64,000 nucleotides of DNA from CAZYVU01 sp964651435 (GTDB taxonomy: Bacteria > Desulfobacterota > Syntrophorhabdia > Syntrophorhabdales > CAYQXL01): positions 1-64,000 of the forward strand of contig CAZYVU010000005.1 in NCBI GenBank assembly GCA_964651435.1, written 5' to 3'. Of this stretch, positions 16,034 to 24,832 are shown piece by piece. The notes under the pieces are model-generated. The model searched no databases, had not been told where the DNA came from, and saw nothing but the letters and a program-made list of their open reading frames with translations. The stretch's first letter is position 1; each line of letters begins with the position of its first letter. A program made the translations under genes and the position numbers.

Positions 16034-18016
16034 ATGAAGCGCTATGTTCTTCAGAAGGACGCCGGCTCACGCACGTTTACCGTGGACTACGAGAAGGAGC
16101 TGAATCCGGAACAGCTCGCGGTGGTCATGACCGATGGCGGGCCCATCCTCGTCATTGCCGGCGCCGGAAGCGGAAAGACGAGAGTCGTCACCTACCGTGT
16201 TGCCAGGCTCATTGAGCTGGGGTTTTCTCCACGGAGCATCATGCTCCTGACCTTCACGAACAAGGCGGCAAGAGAAATGCTGCACCGCGTTGAGCATCTC
16301 ATGAAGATCGATACGCGACAGGTCTGGGGCGGCACCTTTCACCACATAGCCAACATGGTTCTTCGCCAACACAGCGAGCTGCTGGGCTTCAGAAGAAATT
16401 TTACGATTCTCGACAATGAGGACGCAAAAGACCTTATCGACGCAACCCTTAAGGAAGCGAAGATTGATAGAAAGGCCCGCCGGTTTCCGAAGAGCGGCGT
16501 GCTGAAAGAGATCTTCAGCTATGCGATGAACACCATGATGACCGTGGAACAGGCCGTGAAAGAACGAACGCCCTATTTTGCAGGTCTGACCGACGAGATT
16601 GTCATGCTTCAGGAGCGGTACATGGCGAAGAAGAGATCGGCCCACGCCATGGACTTTGATGACCTCCTCTTCTACTGGCATCGCCTCCTCAGGGAAAACG
16701 AGGAGCTGAGGACGTTCTACGCCACAGCCTTCCCCCACATCCTTGTGGACGAATATCAGGACACGAACAGGATTCAGGCGGAAATAGTTGATTTTATGGG
16801 CTTCATCAACAGGAATGTCATGGTCGTCGGTGACGATGCCCAGTCCGTCTACTCGTTCAGGGGCGCCAATTTTCAGAATATCCTCGATTTTCCCGAGAAG
16901 TACGATGAGGCCCGCGTCTTTCGCCTCGAAACGAACTACCGAAGCACCCCGGAGATCCTCGGACTGGCCAACCACTCCATAGCGCAGAACAGGTACCAGT
17001 TCGAAAAAGAGCTCCGGAGCCTTCGGGTCAACGGTTCTCTGCCTGTCCTTGCGGCGTCGCGGGACGTCGTCCAGCAGGCGGAATTCGTTGCGCAACGCAT
17101 CCTTGAGCTGAGGGACGAGGGTGTGCCGCTTCACCAGATCGCCGTGCTCTACCGGGCCCACTACCACTGCATGGAGGTGCAGATGGAGTTTACCCGGAGG
17201 GATATTCCCTACGAGGTGCGGAGCGGACTCCGGTTTTTTGAGCAGGCCCACATTAAGGATGTCATCTCGTTTCTCCGGGTCATGGTCAATCCGGGCGACG
17301 AGGTATCGTGGATCAGGCTGCTGAAGATCTTTCCAAAGGTGGGCCGTAAGACGGCCGATCAGATCTATGCGCACATAAGGAAGGCGAAGGACCCCGTCGG
17401 CCTTTTCATTTCGGGAGAGCTAAGCGAGCATCTTAAGGTGACGCACCAGCAGAACGTCGGGGCATGGTCCAGGCTCTTCAAGGAATTGAGGAGCCTCGAG
17501 GAATTGGAGGCGCCGGGGGAGATGATCTCGGCGGTCATGAAGCACTGTTACAATGAGTACCTGAAATACAATTATGAAAACTACGAGTCGAGGCTGGAGG
17601 ACGTGAGCCAGCTCATAAATTTTTCGACACAGTACGAATCACTGGAAACCTTTCTGTCCGAACTTTCCCTCCTCAGTGGCGTCTCGGCGGAGGAGATTGC
17701 AGCCGTCGGCAGGGACGACGAGCAGGTTGTGCTAAGCACCATTCATCAGGCCAAGGGCCTGGAATGGAAGGTTGTTTTCGTCATCTGGTGCGCCGAAGGG
17801 CGGTTTCCCAACCCGAAGGCGCTGGAGCAGGATGGCCTCGAGGAAGAGCGGAGGTTATTCTACGTTGCGGCGACTCGGGCCATGGACGAACTCTATCTCT
17901 TGTACCCTCTCATTTCCTACGACAAGCAAGCGGGGCACATTATGATGAAGCCGTCCCGGTTTGTGGCGGAGCTCCATCGGGACGACTACGACGAGTGGCA
18001 GATCTCCGAATTCTGA
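16034..18016 (+). CDS. UvrD/Rep/PcrA-family ATP-dependent DNA helicase
   Basis: This 660-residue superfamily-1A helicase unwinds DNA 3' to 5' using ATP. Walker A AGAGSGKT is at residues 42-49, LTFTNKAAREM follows, then DEYQDTN (motif II), VVGDDAQSVYSFRGA (motif III), ETNYRSTPEI (motif IV), STIHQAKGLEW (motif V) and YVAATRAMDELYL (motif VI). It is somewhat shorter than E. coli UvrD (720) and lacks the extended C-terminal tail. UvrD, Rep and PcrA cannot be separated by these motifs. The promoter at 15997-16025 implies a leaderless mRNA. Confidence 0.9.
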   Translation: MKRYVLQKDAGSRTFTVDYEKELNPEQLAVVMTDGGPILVIAGAGSGKTRVVTYRVARLIELGFSPRSIMLLTFTNKAAREMLHRVEHLMKIDTRQVWGGTFHHIANMVLRQHSELLGFRRNFTILDNEDAKDLIDATLKEAKIDRKARRFPKSGVLKEIFSYAMNTMMTVEQAVKERTPYFAGLTDEIVMLQERYMAKKRSAHAMDFDDLLFYWHRLLRENEELRTFYATAFPHILVDEYQDTNRIQAEIVDFMGFINRNVMVVGDDAQSVYSFRGANFQNILDFPEKYDEARVFRLETNYRSTPEILGLANHSIAQNRYQFEKELRSLRVNGSLPVLAASRDVVQQAEFVAQRILELRDEGVPLHQIAVLYRAHYHCMEVQMEFTRRDIPYEVRSGLRFFEQAHIKDVISFLRVMVNPGDEVSWIRLLKIFPKVGRKTADQIYAHIRKAKDPVGLFISGELSEHLKVTHQQNVGAWSRLFKELRSLEELEAPGEMISAVMKHCYNEYLKYNYENYESRLEDVSQLINFSTQYESLETFLSELSLLSGVSAEEIAAVGRDDEQVVLSTIHQAKGLEWKVVFVIWCAEGRFPNPKALEQDGLEEERRLFYVAATRAMDELYLLYPLISYDKQAGHIMMKPSRFVAELHRDDYDEWQISEF

Positions 18017-18020
18017 CCCG

Positions 18021-19052
18021 TCAGTTGATAAAAACTTTTTTGTAACGGTCCATGTCCTCGAGGGCCATGCCGCTGCCCAGCACCACAGACAAGAGTGGCT
18101 CGTCCATGACGTAGACCTTGATGCCCGTCTCCTGCTGAATGCGCTGGTCGAGGCCCCTGAGCAAAGCCCCGCCGCCGGTAAGGACCATGCCCGACTCGTT
18201 AAGGTCGTAGATGAGTTCCGGTGGAACCTTCTCCATGGCCCTGCGCACGGCATCGACTATGGCTGCAACGGGCTCCTCGATGGCCTCCCGGATCTCCGAT
18301 GTAGAGACCTTTATGCTCTTGGGGATGCCGCTGACGAAGTCTTTGCCTACAACGCTTATGGCCTCCGACCCCGCCTCTCCGGCGACCGTTGTTCCCATGC
18401 CTATCTTTAGCCGCTCGGCGGCTATGATGCCGATGGATATCTGATACTTCTTATAAATGTAACGGACGATGGCCTCATCGAGCTCATCCCCTGCCACGCG
18501 TAGCGACTCGCTGTAGGCGACTGCCGAGAGGCTGATGATGGCTACCTCCGTCGTGCCGCCGCCCATGTCGACGACCATGTTCCCGCGGGGGAGATCTATG
18601 GGTAGCTTGGCGCCGATGGCAGCCGCCATCGGTTCCTCGATGAGGTAGACGGTGCGCACCCCGGCCAGATAACAGGCGTCGATGACGGCTTTCTTCTCGA
18701 CCTGCGTGATACCCGAGGGGACGCCGACGACCATCTTCGGCTTTGCGATGTCCCGGTCCTTGCTTGCCATGGACAGAAACTGTTTGATCATCGCCTTCGT
18801 CACGTCAAAGTCCGCTATGACACCGTCTTTGAGGGGCCGTATGGCGCTGATGTGGGGCGGCGTCCGCCCTATGTATTCCTTGGCTTCTCTGCCGACGGCG
18901 ACAATCTTGCCGGAGTTATTGTCGATGGCCACCACTGAGGGTTCATTCAGTATTATGCCATCCCCCTTGAGATAGATGAGGGTATTTGCCGTTCCAAGGT
19001 CCATCGCAAGATGGGAGCTAAAAAACCCGAATAATTTTCTCAGGAAACTCAT
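18021..19052 (-). CDS. mreB: Rod shape-determining protein MreB
   Basis: This 343-residue actin-like ATPase forms membrane-attached filaments that guide cell-wall elongation. DLGTANTLIYLKG near residue 18 is phosphate-binding loop 1, IEEPMAAAIGAKLPI and MVVDMGGGTTEVAIISL are the second, and LTGGGALLRGLDQ marks the adenosine motif. Length matches family members. No mreC or mreD follows within the window. It lies last in a minus-strand run after ttuB, ttuA and a GAF protein, 17 bases from the latter. The gene implies a rod-shaped cell. Confidence 0.96.
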   Translation of the reverse strand: MSFLRKLFGFFSSHLAMDLGTANTLIYLKGDGIILNEPSVVAIDNNSGKIVAVGREAKEYIGRTPPHISAIRPLKDGVIADFDVTKAMIKQFLSMASKDRDIAKPKMVVGVPSGITQVEKKAVIDACYLAGVRTVYLIEEPMAAAIGAKLPIDLPRGNMVVDMGGGTTEVAIISLSAVAYSESLRVAGDELDEAIVRYIYKKYQISIGIIAAERLKIGMGTTVAGEAGSEAISVVGKDFVSGIPKSIKVSTSEIREAIEEPVAAIVDAVRRAMEKVPPELIYDLNESGMVLTGGGALLRGLDQRIQQETGIKVYVMDEPLLSVVLGSGMALEDMDRYKKVFIN

Positions 19053-19069
19053 TCCCCCTCCTTGTTGAG

Positions 19070-20431
19070 TTAGGTCAGTGCGGCTTCAGCATCTGCCTTT
19101 TTGAGCAGCTCCCATGGGCTGCTGGTGTCTGCAGGAAAATGGGCGAGACCGGAGCGCACCTGAACAGTGTCTCCCGCCGGCGACTCGTTCGTCAAGCTCT
19201 TCGCCACCGTGTAATCAATGATCTTCCGTACATTTTTCACGTCCGTCAGGCCGTTGTCCCTGAGCATTACATAAAAATGGCCCCCGCTTTTTCGTGTTAC
19301 CGACGCGCGGGGTCCGGCGCAGTACCGGATGGTGTCCGACACCCTCAGCAGCAGGCCGTTGGTAAATTCGACCCCCATCCTTCGATTGCAGGCCTCCAGG
19401 CCTCCAATCCGGACGGAAAGAACGGCAAACTTCTGGTGCCCCTCCGAGGCCTTCTCGATAATCCTCAGAAAACGGGCGAAATGGAGTGATCCCGTAACGG
19501 GCTCTATATCGCCCGTTCGTTTCAGGTATTCCTTCATCCATAGGGATTTGCAGTGCAGGGAGAGCAGGGCAGCCGCATCGCGGAGGAGGCCGATGGATGG
19601 TTCCCTCAAGGAACGTTCGCCCGTGGCAAGGACCCCGAGGACACCAAAGGGCGTTTCGTCGCTGGAAAGCGGAAAGCCGAAAAACTGTCGTGCCCGTAAC
19701 GTTTCCTCCGAAAAAAAAACGGGTTTCTCACGCAGGTAGCCGCTGTTGAAGGGCAGGAGAAACTCGCGTCCGCCGTCAAGAACCATCGATGCCATGCTGG
19801 TGCCGGAGGGACATTCGCGGCCTTCGTAAACCTCTTTGTCGGCGCCCGACACGGTGTCCACGTAGAGGCGACCGTTCCTCTCGATGGCCACGAATCCGAC
19901 ATCGGCACCGGCAAAGCTGATGCAGTCCTTGAGGATTTCCGACACCGCCGCACCCGTTTCCTGCAGTTCGTTGCAGGTGCGCACCATGCGGCGTTCCAGC
20001 AGCAGCTCATCGAGCTTTTCCTCGATCTCCTGCAACTTCTTTTCCTTCTCGATCTCTTCTATGAGGAGGCGGGCAAAGGAGCCCAGAATCTTCTTCTCCC
20101 GATCCGGAAAGGCCCAGCGCTTTTTGCTGTCGACAATGAGAACGCCCTTGTCTTCCATGGGATACCCGATGAACGACTTGATCTCTTCCGGGGCTCCGTA
20201 GTAACCCAATCCAGTCTCATCGCGGTCGAAATGAGGGATGACGAGAGATTCGCCGTGCTTAAGGACCCAACCGGGAAGCGTCCCCTCGACGGGAATCACG
20301 CGGTTCTTGTCGAAGCTCTTGGCAAATGTAACGGATGAACGGCACCGGAGCGTATCGTGGTCGGCAGTAAACACGGCGACGGTGAACGCCTCATAAACGT
20401 TGAAAATGAGCTGGGAAAGGTTGTCGATCAT
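19070..20431 (-). CDS. GAF-GAF protein with degenerate GGDEF domain
   Basis: This 453-residue cytoplasmic protein has a first GAF-like domain (about 10-140), a helical linker (EIEKEKKLQEIEEKLDELL, about 140-165), a second GAF domain (about 170-305) and a C-terminal domain with the diguanylate cyclase fold (about 330-453). In that domain the GGDEF signature is replaced by SGGHFYV (382-388), so the metal-binding Asp and Glu are missing and cyclase activity is unlikely. It may sense a ligand or act as a scaffold. The ATG at 20431 is 13 bases after the ttuA stop; an upstream in-frame start would overlap ttuA. Confidence 0.72.
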   Translation of the reverse strand: MIDNLSQLIFNVYEAFTVAVFTADHDTLRCRSSVTFAKSFDKNRVIPVEGTLPGWVLKHGESLVIPHFDRDETGLGYYGAPEEIKSFIGYPMEDKGVLIVDSKKRWAFPDREKKILGSFARLLIEEIEKEKKLQEIEEKLDELLLERRMVRTCNELQETGAAVSEILKDCISFAGADVGFVAIERNGRLYVDTVSGADKEVYEGRECPSGTSMASMVLDGGREFLLPFNSGYLREKPVFFSEETLRARQFFGFPLSSDETPFGVLGVLATGERSLREPSIGLLRDAAALLSLHCKSLWMKEYLKRTGDIEPVTGSLHFARFLRIIEKASEGHQKFAVLSVRIGGLEACNRRMGVEFTNGLLLRVSDTIRYCAGPRASVTRKSGGHFYVMLRDNGLTDVKNVRKIIDYTVAKSLTNESPAGDTVQVRSGLAHFPADTSSPWELLKKADAEAALT

Positions 20432-20444
20432 GCTTGTGAGGGAA

Positions 20445-21392
20445 TTATTCCACCATTCCCTCTGAACTGTCAAGGACCAATGGCACGTACTGCTCGAACC
20501 GGAAATCCTCGCCGGTGCCGAAGCGATCGAGGATACGGCAGAAGTTACATTCATCGGTAAAGGACGGATAGCCGCAGCGCCGGCAATACTGGACGCTTGG
20601 CCGCTCCTCCTGGACCCGCTTCAGATAACCTTTGAGGAACATGATCTTGGTGCCGGGCGACAACTCCTCGATGCGGTTGATAACGCCTTTATAGACAAGA
20701 GAGTTGGCGTCGGTCGAATAGGGGCACTCCTCGTAAATGTAGTCCACCCCGTTCATGATGGCGTAAGCGGCGATCTCCCGTTCGGAGCAGAGAAAAAGGG
20801 GCTTGATCTTCTTCGAGAGGTGGCCCGATTCGCCCTCTAGGGTAATGCTCTTTTTCCAGAGATACTCCTCCTTCCAGTAAAGAAGGTTGCCCAACAGCGC
20901 CGAAGCCTCGTCGTCAAGGTTGTGGCCCGTGGCGAGGACCCCGTAGCCGTTGTCCACGCAGGCCCTGTTCATCACGTATCGCTTGATCATGCCGCAGGCC
21001 GAGCAGGGAGGCCTGTGAATGATCTTGGAAAGGTCCGCAATGCCCGTACGAAAGGTGTCGCTGACGGAAAAGACGAAGACCTTCCGGTTCAGGGCGTCGG
21101 CAAAGTGCTTGACTTTATCGAGGGAGGTTTGCGAATAGTCTCCGATCCCGAGGTTGACGTAGATGCCGTCGGCCTCGTACCCAAGCCTGGTGAGGATAAG
21201 CCAGAGGGCCAGGCTGTCTTTGCCTCCCGATACGGCCACAAGGGTCCTGTCGGATTTGTCTATAAGGCGGTATTGCCGGATCGTGGTGAGGACCCGCCTC
21301 TCGAAGAAGGCGATAAAGTCCTCCTCGCAGAGTGCCGTATTGTATGCCTTCAGCTTGATGGCGGCGGTTTTTCCGCAGACCCTACACTTCAT
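20445..21392 (-). CDS. ttuA: tRNA 2-thiolation enzyme, TtuA family
   Basis: This 315-residue enzyme adenylates a tRNA uridine or cytidine and inserts sulfur. It has the TtuA layout: an N-terminal zinc-finger (CRVCGK, residues 3-8, plus Cys22), the PP-loop SGGKDS (55-60), cysteines 130, 133 and 223 placed like the [4Fe-4S] ligands of Thermus TtuA, and a C-terminal zinc finger (Cys270, 273, 282, 285). It overlaps the upstream sulfur-carrier gene by four bases (ATGA). The pairing supports U54 thiolation in tRNA, a TtuA/TtuB role, over the related NcsA and TtcA enzymes. Confidence 0.82.
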   Translation of the reverse strand: MKCRVCGKTAAIKLKAYNTALCEEDFIAFFERRVLTTIRQYRLIDKSDRTLVAVSGGKDSLALWLILTRLGYEADGIYVNLGIGDYSQTSLDKVKHFADALNRKVFVFSVSDTFRTGIADLSKIIHRPPCSACGMIKRYVMNRACVDNGYGVLATGHNLDDEASALLGNLLYWKEEYLWKKSITLEGESGHLSKKIKPLFLCSEREIAAYAIMNGVDYIYEECPYSTDANSLVYKGVINRIEELSPGTKIMFLKGYLKRVQEERPSVQYCRRCGYPSFTDECNFCRILDRFGTGEDFRFEQYVPLVLDSSEGMVE

Positions 21393-21577
21393 CCGCCCGA
21401 AATCACCCGTATAATCCTGACCTCATCGGTCCTCTCGACGCGAAGATCTTCGGTCGCCAGTCTGCCGTTGACAACGACGAGATGTGATTCGCAGCTAAGG
21501 CCGAAGCGCTCGAGGAGTTTTGAAACGAGGAGGGGCTTGGTAAGCTCGTGCTTTGTGCCGTTCCAATCTACAGCCAT
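21389..21577 (-). CDS. Ubiquitin-like sulfur carrier protein (TtuB/ThiS/MoaD fold)
   Basis: This 62-residue protein has a beta-grasp pattern and ends in ISGG, the di-glycine tail that is adenylated and converted to a thiocarboxylate in TtuB, ThiS and MoaD. Translational overlap with the TtuA gene makes TtuB the best identity. A promoter (TTGACA-17-TATCTA) places its -10 box eight bases before the ATG with no Shine-Dalgarno, so the mRNA is probably leaderless. The activating E1-like enzyme is not in the window. Confidence 0.78.
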   Translation of the reverse strand: MAVDWNGTKHELTKPLLVSKLLERFGLSCESHLVVVNGRLATEDLRVERTDEVRIIRVISGG

Positions 21578-21585
21578 GGGCTAAA

Positions 21586-21614
21586 TAGATAGCATAGGGT
21601 GTCCGGCATGTCAA
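21586..21614 (-). promoter_or_regulatory. Promoter of ttuB-ttuA-GAF-mreB run, apparently leaderless
   Basis: On the minus strand TTGACA (21614-21609), a 17-base spacer and TATCTA (21591-21586). The -10 box ends eight bases before the ATG at 21577. It stands back to back with the HIT gene promoter; the two -35 boxes are 14 bases apart. Confidence 0.62.
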
Positions 21615-21628
21615 AAGGGGCGCCTATC

Positions 21629-21658
21629 TTGACAGAATCCTCAGCCATTGGGTATATT
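21629..21658 (+). promoter_or_regulatory. Promoter of the HIT gene, apparently leaderless
   Basis: TTGACA (21629-21634), an 18-base spacer and TATATT (21653-21658). The -10 box ends nine bases before the GTG at 21668, which has no Shine-Dalgarno. Confidence 0.55.
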
Positions 21659-21667
21659 GGCCCCATT

Positions 21668-22018
21668 GTGACGGACCAGAGCTGCGTTTTCTGTCAAATA
21701 GTGAGCGGCCAAAAAGCGGCCGATTTCGTCTATGAAGACGACGTTCTCGTTGCCTTTCACGACATCAGGCCGGCGGCACCCGTCCACGTTCTCATCGTTC
21801 CCCGCAAGCACATCCGGAGCATTAACGACCTGACCGAGCAAGACAGGCCCGTTGTGGGGCGCATGATATACACATCCAGGGACATAGCGCACCTCGTCGG
21901 TGTAGACCAATCGGGCTACAAGCTCGTCTTCAACACGGAGCGCGGTGCCGGGCAGGTGATCTTCCACCTTCATCTCCACCTTATCGGCGGATGGGCCGAC
22001 GGGTGGCGCCGCCGCTAA
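21668..22018 (+). CDS. HIT family protein (histidine-triad nucleotide hydrolase)
   Basis: This HINT-type protein of 116 residues hydrolyses nucleoside phosphoramidates or adenylated compounds. The catalytic triad motif HLHLHLIGGW is near the C-terminus and CVFC (residues 6-9) with the C-terminal histidine is typical of the zinc-binding subset. The GTG at 21668 is chosen because it lines up with the usual N-terminus (TDQSCVFCQIVSG) and because upstream in-frame starts at 21599 and 21608 lie before the promoter. The start remains the weakest part of this call. Confidence 0.85.
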   Translation: MTDQSCVFCQIVSGQKAADFVYEDDVLVAFHDIRPAAPVHVLIVPRKHIRSINDLTEQDRPVVGRMIYTSRDIAHLVGVDQSGYKLVFNTERGAGQVIFHLHLHLIGGWADGWRRR

Positions 22019-22030
22019 CCCTTGTATACA

Positions 22031-22058
22031 TTGATTTCCCGCCCAAAGTGATTATATT
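22031..22058 (+). promoter_or_regulatory. Candidate promoter for clpB
   Basis: TTGATT (22031-22036), a 16-base spacer and TATATT (22053-22058). The leader to the clpB ATG would be about 130 bases. I could not find a convincing sigma32 (CTTGAA / CCCCAT) pair here. Confidence 0.4.
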
Positions 22059-22194
22059 TCTTTAGCTGTTGGACCTGAAAGCGTTACGGTCAAGGCTTGT
22101 TTAACCTTAAATCTGTTAGGGTGTTTTTTGTTTGAAAGCCTGTATTGCGGCGGTGTCGTTCCGGCAGCGCAACGTTTATTGATGAGGTGAAATT

Positions 22195-24774
22195 ATGAAC
22201 TGGGAGAAGCTGACGATAAAGGCGCAGGAGGCCATGGCGGACGCGCAAAAAAGGGCCGAGTCCATGGGCCATCAGGCGATAGAGAATGAACATCTGCTCT
22301 ATGCCCTCGTTTCTCAAAAGGAAGGGATCGTCAAGCCGATATTGGACAAGTTGGGCGCCAATTCAGCATACATCGTGAGCGACCTGGAGCGGGAGTTGAA
22401 GAAATTGCCCAAGGTCCAGGGGGCGGCTCAGGTCTATATCTCGCAACGGTTGAAGCAGGCCATCGATGTGGCCTTTGATGAGGCGCAGAGGCTGAAGGAC
22501 GAATACGTAAGTACGGAGCACCTTCTCATCGGCATCGCCGACGTCAAAGACGGACCGTCTTACCAGATTCTCAAGGGTTACGGCGTTACGAAGGATCAGA
22601 TTTATGGGGTTCTGAAGGATATCAGGGGTTCTCAGCGGGTAACCGATCAGGCGCCCGAGGAGAAGTACCAGGCGCTGCAGCGATACTGCCGGGACCTGAC
22701 GGAGGAGGCGCGTAAAGGAAAGCTGGATCCCGTTATCGGCAGAGACGAAGAGGTGCGCCGCGTCATGCAGGTGTTGTCCCGGCGAACCAAGAACAACCCC
22801 GTAATCATCGGCGAGCCGGGAGTGGGCAAGACGGCCATCGTCGAGGGCCTTGCGCAGAGGATCATAGCCGGCGACGTGCCGGAGACGTTGAAGGAGAAGA
22901 AGGTTCTTTCCCTGGATCTGGGGGCGATGCTTGCGGGGGCCAAGTATAGGGGAGAATTCGAGGACCGCTTGAAGGCGGTATTGAAGGAGATCGAGGAGGC
23001 CTCCGGAACGGTCATCCTCTTTATTGATGAGCTCCACACCATTGTGGGTGCCGGAGGTGCGCAGGGAGCCATCGATGCCTCGAACATGTTGAAGCCTGCC
23101 CTGGCCAGGGGCGAGCTGCGGTGTATCGGGGCCACCACGCTCGATGAGTACAGAAAGTACGTGGAAAAGGATGCGGCCCTCGAGAGAAGGTTCCAGCCCG
23201 TAACCGTCGGCGAGCCGTCCGTTGAGGAGACTATCGCCATACTGCGCGGACTGAAAGAGAAGTACGAGGTGCACCACAAGGTGCGGATCAAAGATTCCGC
23301 TCTCATCGCTGCGGCGACACTGTCTCACCGCTACATCACGGACCGGTTCCTGCCTGACAAGGCCATCGATCTCGTTGACGAGGCATCTTCCAAGCTCAGG
23401 ATGGAAATAGACAGTGTGCCCACAGAGATCGACGAGGTGGATAGGAAGATTATACAGGCCCAGATTGAAATCGAGGCCCTGAAGAAGGAGAAAGACCCCG
23501 CATCGGTGGAAAGGCTGCGTAAGCTGGAGGAGGATTTGAAGGAGCTCCAGCGGGACGTTTACGAGAAGAGGCAGCATTGGGAACGGGAAAAGTCGGTCAT
23601 CCTCGCCATAGGGGAGATCAAAGAGAAGATCGAGCAGTCCAAGACGGAGGCCGAGGAGCTGGAGCGCAGGGGCGACTTCGGCACCGTCGCCGAAATCCGG
23701 TACGGACGCATCGTGAACCTGGATAAGGAGCTGCAGGAAAAGAACGATGAGCTGCTGAAGCTCCAGAAGGACCGAAGGATGCTCAAGGAAGAGGTGGACG
23801 AAGAGGACATCGCCAAGGTTGTCTCCAAGTGGACGGGTATCCCGGTCTCGAAGATGCTGGAAGGGGAGATGGAGAAGCTCGTGACCATGGAAGAGAAGCT
23901 TCACATCAGGGTTATCGGCCAGGATGAGGCCGTCGAAGCCGTTTCGAACACGATTCGGCGCGCAAGGGCCGGACTCCAGGACCCGAACAGGCCTCTGGGC
24001 TCGTTCCTCTTTCTGGGTCCCACGGGTGTGGGCAAGACGGAGCTTGCCAAGGCGTTGGCCGAGTTTCTCTTCGACGACGAGCAGGCCGTTGTGCGCATCG
24101 ATATGAGCGAATTCATGGAGAAACACTCCGTTGCCCGCCTTATCGGGGCGCCACCCGGTTACGTAGGCTACGAGGAGGGCGGCTACCTGACGGAGGCCGT
24201 GAGGAGGCGGCCCTATTCGATTGTGCTTCTCGATGAGGTGGAGAAGGCCCATCCGGAGGTCTTCAACGTCCTTCTTCAGGTCCTCGACGACGGAAGGCTC
24301 ACGGACGGGCAGGGCAGGACGGTCGATTTCAAGAACAGCGTTATCATCATGACGTCCAACATCGGGAGCCAGTGGATCACTGACCTGAAGGCGAGCGAAT
24401 ACGATGAGCTGAAGAAGCGGGTCATGGAGGCGGTGAAGCTCCACTTCAAGCCGGAATTCATTAACAGGATCGACGAGATTATCATTTTCCGGGCTTTAAG
24501 TCTTGAGAATATCAAGCAGATCGTGTCTCTGCAGCTTAACTATCTGACAAAGAGGGCGGCGGAGCGCAACATCACCCTGGAGTATTCCGCCAAGGTGAAA
24601 GAGAAGCTGGCCCGGGAAGGATACGATGTGGCCTATGGCGCCCGGCCCCTCAAGCGTCTTATACAGAGCCTTGTCCAGAACCAGCTCGCCCTCATGATCC
24701 TGAAGGGCGAGGTCAAGGACGGTGATACGGTGAAGGTGGATTTGGACAGCAAAGGGAACGTGACGTTCAAGTAA
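22195..24774 (+). CDS. clpB: ATP-dependent disaggregase ClpB
   Basis: This 859-residue AAA+ chaperone rescues aggregated proteins together with DnaK. The N-domain (residues 1-145) has the Clp repeat. AAA-1 holds GEPGVGKT and the sensor region IGATTLDEYRKY. A long coiled-coil middle domain (about 400-535, rich in Glu, Lys and Arg) separates it from AAA-2 with GPTGVGKTELAKALAE and VARLIGAPPGYVGYEEGG. The middle domain distinguishes ClpB from ClpA and ClpC. GATGAGGTG lies before the ATG at 22195. Length matches E. coli ClpB (857). Confidence 0.97.
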   Translation: MNWEKLTIKAQEAMADAQKRAESMGHQAIENEHLLYALVSQKEGIVKPILDKLGANSAYIVSDLERELKKLPKVQGAAQVYISQRLKQAIDVAFDEAQRLKDEYVSTEHLLIGIADVKDGPSYQILKGYGVTKDQIYGVLKDIRGSQRVTDQAPEEKYQALQRYCRDLTEEARKGKLDPVIGRDEEVRRVMQVLSRRTKNNPVIIGEPGVGKTAIVEGLAQRIIAGDVPETLKEKKVLSLDLGAMLAGAKYRGEFEDRLKAVLKEIEEASGTVILFIDELHTIVGAGGAQGAIDASNMLKPALARGELRCIGATTLDEYRKYVEKDAALERRFQPVTVGEPSVEETIAILRGLKEKYEVHHKVRIKDSALIAAATLSHRYITDRFLPDKAIDLVDEASSKLRMEIDSVPTEIDEVDRKIIQAQIEIEALKKEKDPASVERLRKLEEDLKELQRDVYEKRQHWEREKSVILAIGEIKEKIEQSKTEAEELERRGDFGTVAEIRYGRIVNLDKELQEKNDELLKLQKDRRMLKEEVDEEDIAKVVSKWTGIPVSKMLEGEMEKLVTMEEKLHIRVIGQDEAVEAVSNTIRRARAGLQDPNRPLGSFLFLGPTGVGKTELAKALAEFLFDDEQAVVRIDMSEFMEKHSVARLIGAPPGYVGYEEGGYLTEAVRRRPYSIVLLDEVEKAHPEVFNVLLQVLDDGRLTDGQGRTVDFKNSVIIMTSNIGSQWITDLKASEYDELKKRVMEAVKLHFKPEFINRIDEIIIFRALSLENIKQIVSLQLNYLTKRAAERNITLEYSAKVKEKLAREGYDVAYGARPLKRLIQSLVQNQLALMILKGEVKDGDTVKVDLDSKGNVTFK

Positions 24775-24832
24775 ACTCCGTGCTTGACTGTTGGGGCCGA
24801 TGCTGTTATAAATAGAATCGCATTGATCACGT

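Noticed and set aside
22100..22194. A sigma32 heat-shock promoter before clpB.
   Set aside because: No CTTGAA / CCCCAT pair with suitable spacing could be found; only a sigma70-like pair at 22031-22058.
22363..24444. A 693-codon open frame antisense to clpB.
   Set aside because: It is a codon-bias shadow of clpB: composition is odd, it has no Shine-Dalgarno or family pattern, and clpB itself is complete and canonical. Other long antisense frames (for example opposite uvrD, glcD and htpG) were rejected on the same grounds.
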